Source: Euphorbia lathyris
Taxonomy: Eukaryota; Streptophyta; Magnoliopsida; Malpighiales; Euphorbiaceae
Assembly: GCF_963576675.1 (NCBI RefSeq)
Contig: NC_088915.1
Span: 1,741,001 to 1,805,000 of the forward strand
DNA: 64,000 nt
Reading direction: 5' to 3'
Below are positions 32,692 to 43,697 of the stretch, piece by piece; position 1 is the first letter of the stretch; the number at the start of each line of letters is the position of its first letter. The notes under the pieces are model-generated. The model was not told the DNA's origin. It did not search any database and saw only the letters and a program-made list of their open reading frames with translations. A program made the position numbers and the translations under genes.

Positions 32692-33210
32692 GTGTTAAGG
32701 TCTAAAAATACCCATAATATTTTCGGTCAGGAGCAATTTTACCCATAACGTCTAAAATTGTCTAATTTTACCCCTAACATCAATAGCCAAGAGCAATTTT
32801 ACTCATAACGTTGATAATTTGGGTCGATTTGAGACACTATTATAAAACACAGATATTTTTTTCCTTATTCTGCAACAATTGCATTTCAATTCGTTCTAAA
32901 AAATGATTTCATGTTTTTTATAATTTAATAGTAGAATTGGAGATTAATATTATAAATTTGGTGAATTTTTTGAATTTTTAGTCCAATTTGTACAAAAAAA
33001 ACTGTACTTTTTTATATATTTTTTCACATCCCATCATATGTTGTGATTTGACGCAAAGATTAATGACCGACAAGACCGTTTGATAAATTATTTATCAAAT
33101 TGACCCAATTTATCAACGCTAGGGATAAAATTGCACCATTTTTGACATTTTGGACCTTGGGGCAAGATTGCTTATGACCCAAAAGATAGGATATTTTTGC
33201 ACCTTAATTG
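32692..33210 (+). mobile_element. MULE-type MITE, complete, 68 bp upstream of F-box copy 3
   Basis: A 519-bp element with perfect 9-bp flanking repeats TAGTTTTTG (32683-32691 and 33211-33219), the usual length for Mutator-like elements. Terminal inverted repeats: left TTAAGGTCTAAAAATACCC near 32695; right end, reverse-complemented, TTAAGGTGCAAAAATATCC. Internal GAGCAATTTTACCC-type motifs recur. It has no ORF. Being so close to the F-box ATG it forms part of the gene's promoter or 5' UTR. Confidence 0.7.
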
Positions 33211-33278
33211 TAGTTTTTGTAATTATCTTTTAACCCTAATTGTTCACACTCCTTTTCTGATTAGAGTGAGCGGCGACA

Positions 33279-34397
33279 ATGGCACAACTCCCAAGCGAGT
33301 TGATCATCGAAATACTGCTGTGGTTGCCGGTGAAGTCCCTCCTACGTTTCAGATGTGTTTCAAAATCTTTATGCACCGTCATTGATAGCCCTGATTTTAT
33401 CAATTCTCATCTAAGTAAGTCTTCTCAAAACTTAAATCTCCGCAAACTGATTTTCTCAGACGAATTGAGTAACAAATTTCATGTTTGTGATGTGAATGTC
33501 GATCTTGAAGAAGATATTATAGGCATAGAAAAACAAGTCTCATCCTCGTTGAAGAATGTCTATGGTTACTGTAAAGGTTTGGTTCTCCTGGATCAAAGTT
33601 CATTGTACCAACCTAAATTAGAACTGTCCCTGTGGAATCCATCCAATCATCTGTGTAAGGATCTTCCTGATTGGCCTTTGGAAGACCCAGCTAATGATCA
33701 ATTTTATTACTTAAATGGGTTAGGTTTGGGTTATGATGACGCTATTGATGAGTACAAAGTGTTTTTAAGGGTATATGTCAAGCGAAAACTTGATATTGAA
33801 GTTCAATTTTGGATTTATGGGTTTAAATCAAATATTTGGAGAAGGATTCAGAATCCCCCTTCCCTCGGATACAGAATAGATAGGAATGTGTATCTTCGTG
33901 AAATGGGTTACTTCAGTGATGGTAGTCTACATTGGTTATCCAATTCAGAGATTGTGGCATTTAATATGAGAAATGAGACATTCTCCTTAGTTCCCCAACC
34001 TGTTTTATCTTTCAATTCAACTGATAGAGTTTTAAGGCAATTACATATTTTAGGAGGGTGTCTTTGCATCAGCTATTTCTGTTGTTCGATGGTGCCCCAT
34101 GCTTATTTATATATGAGGAAGAATGATGGGGTTAATCAATTTACTTGGACAAAGTTATACTCTGTTGTAAATCCCTTATTTTTTGACATATCTTGGTTTC
34201 AATGTGTGAACGTCATTGGGTATTCAAAGAGAGGAGATAAGATTCTCCTTAATGTTGGTATAATGAGTAATATAGTTTCATATGATCTTAGAGAGAATAG
34301 TTTTGCTAAGGTTGGAACATGCAATGATTCTATTTGGAATGGTCGAATTCTTAGTCTTGAAGTTGAAAGTCTTGTGTCGGTAGGCGGTGGAGCCTAG
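33279..34397 (+). CDS. F-box/FBA protein, intact copy (copy 3)
   Basis: A 372-residue single-exon F-box protein. Residues 1-45 form the F-box (LPSELIIEILLWLPVKSLL, FRCVSKSL), which binds SKP1 in SCF ubiquitin ligases. Residues about 95-330 match the F-box-associated domain (YGYCKGLVLL, LWNPS, LGLGYDDAIDEYKV, DGSLHWL), the substrate-recognition part in the CPR1/CPR30-like group. Substrate unknown. The start ATG 33279 has a good plant context (GACAATGGC) and all four copies share it where visible. It is the only uninterrupted copy in the window. A MITE lies just upstream and no TATA box is obvious nearby. Length fits the usual 350-420 residues. Confidence 0.92.
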   Translation: MAQLPSELIIEILLWLPVKSLLRFRCVSKSLCTVIDSPDFINSHLSKSSQNLNLRKLIFSDELSNKFHVCDVNVDLEEDIIGIEKQVSSSLKNVYGYCKGLVLLDQSSLYQPKLELSLWNPSNHLCKDLPDWPLEDPANDQFYYLNGLGLGYDDAIDEYKVFLRVYVKRKLDIEVQFWIYGFKSNIWRRIQNPPSLGYRIDRNVYLREMGYFSDGSLHWLSNSEIVAFNMRNETFSLVPQPVLSFNSTDRVLRQLHILGGCLCISYFCCSMVPHAYLYMRKNDGVNQFTWTKLYSVVNPLFFDISWFQCVNVIGYSKRGDKILLNVGIMSNIVSYDLRENSFAKVGTCNDSIWNGRILSLEVESLVSVGGGA

Positions 34398-34548
34398 TTG
34401 TTGAAAGACCAACAAATAAAATGTAATTTGTCCTAAATGTGCTATGGTCTAAATATACTCACAACAAAGAACATTAACAGTACAGTGGGATTTTGAGGCC
34501 CTTAATATTTTTTATAATGTGAGTTGGCCAAGGTTTTGTATTTTCCAG

Positions 34549-34633
34549 ATCAACCTGCTGGAGTGAGCGAAGCAAAGGCGGTAAGTCTCATGTGGCTGCT
34601 TCTGATAGGTCTGATGTGGCTGCTTCTGATAGG
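34549..34633 (+). other. Splice-like mini-exon and 24-bp duplication (copy 3)
   Basis: Identical in arrangement to copy 1, with donor GTAAGT. Confidence 0.35.
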
Positions 34634-36026
34634 AAAATGCAGATGGCTTGTGATTGACTTAGTTCTTTATATTACATACTCATATGTACAACTAGCTATT
34701 CGACTTCGTAGATTTCTCAATCATCTTTATGTCATAGCCATAGAATAACTTAGACGAAATTTATCATCTGTTTAATTTAAGCTATATCTATTCTTCTTTT
34801 TAGAGATTTACTTACAGCAGCTGCTGTTTTCGACATGTTATCCTCCAAGCATAAGCCTCTATATTCGAGACTTACTATGCTGATCATTCATACTCTTTCA
34901 CGTATATATCATTTGATCATGTTTATAAGGGACAACATCAAGGATACTTTGTTCCATCTTTCATGAGAATTTTTCGAAAATTCCTTATATGGTCTAAATG
35001 TATATTTTTGTGTTTAATACATTTATGTGTATTGAAGCTTAGCTATACAAGTAAGCAACTGAACCCACAAGGGTGACGAAGATTAAGACCTTTTGGACAT
35101 TTCAACATTATTTTCTTCCTTCTGCACACCCAAATTTGCCATTAAAACTGAAATTTAGAAACAACTTTTGTCTTGAGGAGCGTCTTTCTATTCCTCTCCT
35201 CCCCTTCTTTTTATACGCGTACTACTACAATCCTAACAAGGGTAGTTTGGATATTTTTGTAATTACTAAGGGATAAATTTTAGTTTTAACTTAAAGAGTT
35301 CCCCTAGAATAAAATTTGAGTGTTATCAAATAGCAAAAGACATTTCTCAGGTCTTAAACTTTTTCTAGGTATTCTATTTAGGCGCTCTATTTTTATTAAT
35401 TGATTCTTAAATTTTTTTTTTGGCTTAGATCCCTATTATAAGTTTAAAATCAATTAGATACTCAACCTATTCTTTAAAAGTCAAATAGATCTCTAACCCT
35501 GTATTTTATATTTTAACTTTAGTTGTCAGTTCAGTTATTTTATATTTTGGATACGATTTTTATCATTATTTTATGATATTTTCAGTCATCAGTTCAACTC
35601 TAGTAATCAAATAAACCTAGTCGATGATATATACACATTTTTTTAATTACTAGGTATAACACTGATTTTGGTTCGATTTAACGGAATATGTTTTTATTAA
35701 ATCTTAACTGGTAATCCAAATCTAAAATATTATAAAATATTGATCTACTTGAACTGAAAATATAAAATAGCTCAACTAAAATTTATTTCAATCATAAGAG
35801 GGATTTAAATAACAATTTTAACATACGTTAAGAATGTAATCGATGATTTTAAATAATTAAAAAGCTAATTGAGTTTTAATATATAGACTGATGACCTAAT
35901 TGATGGTTTTAAAAGCCAAAATCTAATATGACTTTTACCCTATAGTTTACGGGTTGAATTTAAAAATATTGAAAGGTTTAATTGACTAAAAAAATCGCAC
36001 CATTGAAGTTTATCTGTTGTAGTGAC

Positions 36027-37250
36027 GACAAATGCACGTTTTAGGGTTTTTTGGGTGTTTCATTTTAATTTTTTCAGTATATTAAGTGCTCTAAAATTAA
36101 AATTGATGAGCTTATATATTAAAGTCAACCATTAATTAATTAATTGGGTCAAGAACTAAGATTAATGGTTGAAATTCCTCAATTAGGTCAAAAAATTGAA
36201 AAATAATTCGTTGAAAAAAACAATAAAAGCCCGTGAAAATAACTAAATCGGATTTTTAAGGTCATAAACGGCCAAATTTGGCCAATAGAGGGTGGAGGCC
36301 ACAACCTTGCTATGTGTTTTGACCGTTGGTCCGTTTCCGATGGGATTAGGGGAACGAAACTCTAAAAGAAATCCTAATTTTGAAACTTGACACTTTTTTT
36401 GACCTAATTATTTTGATCTCGAATTAACCCTAATGAAAGTGTCAAACCAAATTTGATTTTAGATTGAATTGATGCTACCATATATCTTGAGATTAATCAA
36501 TAAAGAATAAATTGATCCGAACCCGAATATGTAAATACACGTTTTAAGGTTTTTCAGGTGCTTTCATTTTTTCCGGTATATTAAGTGCTCTAAAATTAAA
36601 AGTGGCGAGCTTATTACCTTAAAGTCAACCATTAAGTAATTAATTAGGTCAAAAATAAGATTAATGGTTGAAATTCATTAATTAGATAAAAAAAGTGAAA
36701 AATATTTCGTAGAAAAAAACAACAAAGGCCCATGAAAATCATTAAATAGTATTTTGAGGTCCTAAAAAGCCGAATTTGTCTAAAAAATGGTGGGGCCCAT
36801 AGTTTTGCTGTGGGTTTTGATCGTTGACCCATTTCCTAACGGATTAGGGGTACGAAACCCTAAACCCTGATTTTGAGACTTGACACTTTTTTTGACATAA
36901 TTATTTTGATCACGAATTAACCCTAATTGAAGTGCCCAACCAAATTTGATTTTGGATTGAATTGATCCTACTATATATCTAGGGGATTAATCAATAAAGA
37001 ATAAATTCATCAGGACCAAATATATAAATACACATTTTAGGGATTTTCGGTATATTAAGTGCTCTAAAATTAAAAGTGGACAGCTTGTTAGATTAAAGTG
37101 AACCATTATTTTATTAATTAGATGAAAAACTAAGATTAATGGTTGAAATTTATTAATTAGGTCAAAAAAGTGAAAAATATTTCTTAGAAAAAAACAAAAA
37201 ACAAAGCAAGAATCACTAAATCGTATTTGTTAGGTCTTAAAAGAGGGTGA
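36027..37250 (+). repeat. Tandem array of ~0.5-kb units (copy 3)
   Basis: Three units as in copy 1, starting near 36030, 36533 and 37026; the third is partial. Confidence 0.7.
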
Positions 37251-37372
37251 GACCAACATTCTTCTATCATGTCTCTTTATGCTTTTCTTTTGGATGATTG
37301 TAAATATCATCTTATCTCTTTTAATGACGTTGTTGTTTTTTATGTTTGTTTCTCTACGAATAGGGTTGCTCA

Positions 37373-37451
37373 TCAGGGCCGGTCCAATGATAGTGGTATT
37401 CTAAACCGCTGGGACACTTGCTGATCCTAATGTAAATTTCGTTTTAGACCT

Positions 37452-37519
<68 letters not shown>

Positions 37520-37598
37520 TAATAAACAAATTTTGGACCCCCTAACAACCATTGGCCCTAGGCCTGCGCACTCCTGACCTAGACCCAGGGCCGGCTCT
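37373..37598 (+). mobile_element. hAT-type MITE (copy 3)
   Basis: Flanked by GTTGCTCA at 37365-37372 and 37599-37606. The internal (TA)n tract (about 37454-37519) is the longest of the four copies. Confidence 0.65.
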
Positions 37599-38381
37599 GT
37601 TGCTCACTAGCTAGTTGTTGTAGCCTATTATATGCCTTGTATTTCCTATTTAATACCATACTTTATATCTTCATTTTCTAGTGTTCGCCAACACTATTTT
37701 CTCCTCTCCTCCCTCGGGGTTAGGATCCTCACATTGTCGCACGGAATATTTGGAAATGTAATAACTTAAAAGTATGTGACCAACTTTGACCGTTAAATTT
37801 GATTCTCTCGCCCAAAAAATTTAATAAAATCAATCCATGAAAAACCAAAAAACACAAAAATGGCATCATTTTGTATAAAAAAAAATTATTTTAACAAAAC
37901 ATAACTATCCCTATCACCATTTTGGCTTTGGCGAGAAATTGTCTCCCGTGCCCATCCCTATCCCTAATTTATCCCTAATTTTCACTTATTACTAATCCCC
38001 ATCGGGTTGGAAACATGTAGTTTTTTTATAATGCCCGATTACCATCCCTACATACAAATTGAGTGATAATGAAATTTGTGAATGGACAGAGTGCTCCATC
38101 AATAACAATTGAAATTGACACAATTTCAAACATCAGTGTAAATTCGCTCAACTTGTAAACATTAATGGTATTATTATGTTAGTTAATGATGTTAGAGGTA
38201 AAATTACTTTTGATGGACAATATTAAAAGTATTTTTTGCACTTTATATATATACATATAATCTTATTCACTATTATGAAAAAACATTATTTTTGCTCCAT
38301 TCTCGACACGTGCTATGTCATGAGTCAATTCTCATTATGGCGACATATGTGAGGTCAGACAACCTTGAGTTGATCCATACC

Positions 38382-40136
38382 ATGGGTGAAAACAACACTC
38401 GGTTTCTCCCTGGAAACCAGACAACTCAGATATTACCTGAGGGGCTGTCCATTACTAGGCCTTCCCTATTCTTCGGGTCAAACTATACCTTTTGGAAGAA
38501 TAGGATGAAGAACTTCATTCAAGCTACAAACATGAGTGCCTGGCTATCTATAGTCCAAGGCCCGTTTGTACCTATGAAAGTTGTTGCTGGCCAGTCAGTT
38601 GTTAAAGCTGAGGTTGAATGGACAGAGTATGATCTCAAGAAGCTACAAAATCATGCTTCGGCTATAAATATGCTTCACTGTGCGCTGGATACTGCAGAAT
38701 ACAATAAAATATCAGGTTGTGAGTCAGCACAGGAGATCTGGAAGAAGCTGGAGGTCACCTACGAAAGAACCAACAAGGTGAAGGAGTCCAAGGTCAACCA
38801 GCAGATGAGATTGTATGAGCTGTTCGAAATGAACAATGATGAGGGGATTTCTGAAATGAATGCAAGATTCACCAACATCATAAATGAGCTCAAAAGACTT
38901 GGAAAAATCTTCACTGAGGAAGAACAAGTCAAGAAGATACTCAGAAGTCTTCCTAAAGACTGGCAAGCCAAGAAGACAACCGTTGAAGAAGCTCAGGATT
39001 TAACCACCTACAAATATGATGAACTCATCGGCTCACTGCTGACTCATGAGATATCTATGAAGAATTTCGAGGTGAAGGACAAATCCGAAGACAAGAAGCA
39101 GAAGTCACTTATCATGAAAGCTGATTCAACTGATGATGGCTCAACTGACGATGAGGAGATGGCAATGTTTACAAGAAAAATGAAGAGACTGTTCAAAAGA
39201 AATGACAAATACTCCAAGAAGCCTTATAGAAAATTTGATAAATATAAGGCTGACTCAAGTGACAGCAAATTCAAGAAGGACAGCTCAAAGCCCATTACAT
39301 GCTTTGAGTGCCATCAAATCGGCCACATCAAGTCAAGCTGTCCAACACTGAGGAAATACAAAAAGAATGGCAAGAAGGCAATGGTGGCAATATGGAGTGA
39401 CAGTGATGATTCTTCATCAACTGAAGCTGAGGCCACAGAGTCAGCGAAGATATGCTTCATGGCTGACGAACTTGCTGAGCCATGCATTTCTGAGCATGCT
39501 GACCAATCTGATGAGTCAGATAATGAAGAGCAATCTAATGAGGTAATCTCACTCTCTCAACTCAGAAATGAAATGGGTAATGCCCTGAGTGATCTCTATA
39601 CACTTGTCAAAAAGTGTAACAAGAAGATTAAAGCACTCAGCCGGCGCTGTGATGAAGTATAAGAGGTCAAACTGAGTGACCTCAGATACCTTCTTCAGGA
39701 CAACTCAGTTTTGCATGAAAATATGAAAACCATTCATGAGTCTGTCTCTGAAGTCCAGTCAGTTTCAAAGAAACTGAGGAAGGATGTCACAACCATTCAA
39801 AACCAATTAAAGGTTCCAAACAAAAACAATTTTCCTCTGAGAACTCAGTATCAAGGTACTCAGTACCAAGGTACTCAGCAGAGACAAAATCCCCAGCGAA
39901 GAGTCCAGTGTGACTTTTGTGGGAAGTTAGGACACACCACTAAGGAATGCTGGCACGCTCAGCACTGGGGTGCTGACAAGTCAGTAAAGAATCCTAAACA
40001 GAAGGTCAGTTGTGACTTCTGTGGAAAAAGTGGCCATACTATCAATATATGTCACCACAAAATAAAATATGATGCTTTACCTGTTGAACCTAACAAGTCA
40101 GGACCCAAAAAGAATTGGGTACCTAAAGGAAACTGA
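38382..40136 (+). pseudogene. Sirevirus A gag, duplicated copy
   Basis: Same product as 5873-7590 but less decayed: one frame broken only by TAA at 39660-39662, which copy 1 shares. All three zinc knuckles are intact (CFECHQIGHIKSSC, CDFCGKLGHTTKEC, CDFCGKSGHTINIC). The 5' deletion opens about 30 codons of flank-derived sequence upstream in frame, but that stretch has no usable ATG before 38382 except one in flank sequence near 38337. Confidence 0.88.
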
Positions 40137-40177
40137 TCACAATGCAGGTAAGCCTGAGATGTGCCGAGAAGTAAAAA

Positions 40178-43100
40178 ATGTGGTATATTGACAGCGCATG
40201 CTCAAGGCATATGACGGGTGATGAAACTCAGTTCATCACGTTTGAACGTAAACGAGGAGGAAGCGTAAGTTTTGGAGACAACAGAAAGGGTAAGATAGTA
40301 GGATCAGGCATTTTTGGAGGTAATCCCACTATTGAATCTGTCTCCCTAGTCAGCGGACTCAAATATAACTTACTCAGCGTAGCTCAGCTATGTGATAATG
40401 GGAGAAAAGTTATATTTGATGATACTGGATGTAAAATATATGAGGGAAAAACAAATGAGTTAATTTTAACTGCCCCTCGGATAGACAATGTCTTCATGCT
40501 GAACCTAGAAAAGAAGTTTTCAAAAACTGTATGCTTAGTCACAAAGGAAGAAAATTCCTGGCTATGGCACAGGAGACTTGGTTATGTAGGCATGGACCTC
40601 CTGGCCAAATTAGCAAGAAAGCAACTAGTTGAGGGACTGCCTAAACTTAAATTTCAAAAAGATCAACTATGCCACGCTTGCCAAGCTGGAAAACAAACCA
40701 AACAATCTTTTCATAGTAAAAACATTGTCTCAACTAAACGTCCGTTAGAGTTACTACACTTGGATCTCTTTGGTCCAGTCCAGCCGCTGAGTCTGGATGG
40801 AAGAAGATTTTCCTTGGTCATTGTAGATGACTTCTCTCGGTATACGTGGGTTATCTTGCTGACCAGCAAGGATGAGACCTTTGGGACATTTTCAAATTTG
40901 GTTAGAAAAATTGAAAATGAAAAAGACCTAAAATTAGCTCATATCCGTAGTGATAACGGTGGAGAATTCAAAAACCAAAAGTTTGTTGAATTCTGTGAAG
41001 CCAGCGGCATTGACCATAATTTTTCTGCTCCTAGAACACCTCAGCAAAATGGGGTTGTAGAAAGGAAGAACAGAACTCTGGTTGAAATAGTCAGGACAAT
41101 GTTGGATGAGCATAGGCTTCTCAATAGGGCTCTAGTTAGACCTATACTTAAGAAAACCCCTTATGAACTTTGGAAAGGACGAAAGCCCAACATTGGATAC
41201 TTTCGTGCCTTTGGCTGTAGATGTTTCATTTTAAATACCAAAGATAGCTTAGCCAAATTTGATTCAAAAGCTGATGAGGCTATCTTTCTAGGCTACTCAA
41301 CAAACAGCAAAGCATACAGAGTTTTTAATAAGAGAACCCAAGTATTAGAAGAGTCTATACATGTGCAATTCGATGAAACTGACCCTGCAGGAAGATACCA
41401 GCCGCTGACAGAAGATGAACCAAACTCAGCACCTGCTGATCAAGAACCAGCTACTGAGTCCTTCACAAAGCGGCTGACCAAGAGTAAGAGTGAACCTAAG
41501 ATTGTTTTCGCTGACCAATCTACTTCTGCAGAGAATGTTGAAACACGAATAGAACAAGACACAAATCTACCCAAGGAGATAAGAGTCCCAAGAAGGCATT
41601 CAGAAAATGCAATTCTTGATTCAGCTGGAAATACCCTGATGACAAGGAATCAACTCAGGAAGTATCTCGGTAATGTAGCCTTTGTCTCAGTTCAGGAGCC
41701 GAAGAACTTTGCTGAAGCTGAGCATGATGAATTCTGGATGAATGCCATGCAAGAGGAACTCGACCAATTCAGAAGGAATAATGTATGGGAGCTAGTGCCA
41801 CATCCAAGAAGCCAGAAGACCATTGGAACCAGATGGGTCTTCAGGAACAAGCTGGATGAACAAGGAAACGTAGTCAGAAACAAAGCACGGCTTGTAGCTC
41901 AGGGCTACAGTCAGCAAGAAGGTATTGACTATGGTGAGACCTTTGCCCCAGTGGCAAGGCTAGAAGCAATTAGGATTTTATGTGCATATGCATCTTATAT
42001 GAATTTTAAATTGTTTCAAATGGATGTTAAGAGTGCATTTCTTAATGGAGTAATAAACGAGGAGGTCTATGTCAATCAGCCTCCAGGGTTTGAGGATCCT
42101 AAGTTCCCAAACCACGTTTATAAACTCAAAAAGGCTTTGTATGGCCTCAAGCAAGCACCACGTGCTTGGTATGAGAGGCTGACCAACTTCTTACTGACTA
42201 GAAACTATGTCAGGGGTCAAGCTGATACAACCTTATTCATTAAGAGAAAGGGTAAAGATACCCTGCTGGCTCAAATATATGTAGATGACATTATATTTGG
42301 TGCTACTAATGAATCTATGTGCAAGGAATTTTGGTAAGCAAATGCAGACTGAGTTCGAGATGTCAATGATGGGAGAACTCAACTTCTTCCTTGGACTTCA
42401 AATTAAACAAGGAAAGAATGGCATATTCATCAGTCAAGCTAAATATGCCAAGGAGATATTGAAGAAATATGAACTAGAACATTGTAAGCCAATATCCACT
42501 CCTATGGGCACTGACACTGTCCTCTGCGCTGACAAAAATGGTAAGTCAGTAGACAGCAAGTTGTACCGAGGTATGATTGGCTCTCTACTTTACTTAACAG
42601 CAAGTAGGCCAGACATTCAGTTCTCAGTATGTTATTGTGCTAGATATCAGGCTAACCCTAAGGAATCCCATTACATTGCTATAAAAAGGATCCTTAGATA
42701 TTTGCAAAGCTCAGTAAATGCAGACTTGTGGTATCCAAATTCTCATGACTTTACACTCATCGGATACACTGACGCTGACTATGGACGAGACAAGCTGGAA
42801 AGAAAAAGCACCTCTAGAGGATGTCATTTCCTAGGAAGCTGTCTTGTATATTGGTTCAGCAAGAAGCAGGCGTCAGTAGCCCTGTCCACCACTGAAGCTG
42901 AGTACATTGCTGCTGGAAGCTGTGTTGCTCAAGTCCTATGGATTAAGCAACAGCTTGAAGACTATGGTGTACAAACAAAGATAATTGAAGTTAAATGCGA
43001 CAACAAAAGCGCAATTGACCTCTCAAAGAACCCAATCCAGCACAGCAGGATGAAGCATGTCAGCATAAGACATCACTTCATCAGAGATCATGTACTCAAG

Positions 43101-43226
43101 GAAGAAATCAAGCTGACCTATGTGCCAACAGATGAGCAGCTCGCTGATATCTTTACAAAGCCTCTAGCACGAGAGCAATTCAGCATACTGAGAGAAGCCA
43201 TTGGTATGTTTAATCCACTGTCTTAA
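40178..43226 (+). pseudogene. Sirevirus A pol, duplicated copy
   Basis: Domains as in 7632-10680, with the same frame break near 42332 splitting it into 40178-42337 and a frame ending at 43226, so that lesion predates the duplication. Specific to this copy: the integrase zinc module reads WHRRLGY, replacing the second zinc-binding histidine. Other motifs ([24 protein letters not shown]) are retained. Confidence 0.9.
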
Positions 43227-43595
43227 ATTCCTAAGTAAAAATGTGATATAATGCATGCTGAATGAATGTTAACATGCTGAGTGTTTTAAAGAATATCTGT
43301 CAAAATCACATGCACAGTAACTAATGCACACTGAGTAAGTTATCTCAGACCGAGTAACTAATTACTCCCACTATCCGTTGCACAAAACTGACTACTCAGA
43401 ATATGAAACGTTTGTACCAACAAATGCTGAGTAAAGGTAATCATTAGCATTCAATGCAAACGCACGCGTAATGACACCTGTACAATGCATGCGCCGAATA
43501 TGTCATAAAGTGTCATAAATGTCAGGGTTTCTGCCGATTGGACAACCCAAGGGCAAAACCGACCTAAATTCAAACGGAAACCTTAATTAAAAATC

Positions 43596-43603
43596 TATAA
43601 ATA
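43596..43603 (+). promoter_or_regulatory. Internal TATA box upstream of the extra ORF (duplicate)
   Basis: TATAAATA, 95 bp before ATG 43698, identical to 11050-11057. Because the 5' LTR is gone from this copy, any transcription of the extra ORF here would have to start internally or from outside. Confidence 0.5.
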
Positions 43604-43697
43604 GTGGGTATTTCCCCACTACCTTCTCTTTACGCATACTGAACTTTCAAAAGCTTCAGAATTTCCTTAAGAACTTAAGAACTTCAGTACTCCTAAA

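Larger units (their letters stand above)
34398..38350 (+). repeat. F-box downstream block, module copy 3
   Basis: Collinear with copy 1 (85 to about 3990) and nearly identical to it, then cut at 38350 by a deletion that joins it to the interior of Sirevirus A. It holds the splice-like site, 0.5-kb array and hAT MITE. No gene seen. Confidence 0.85.
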
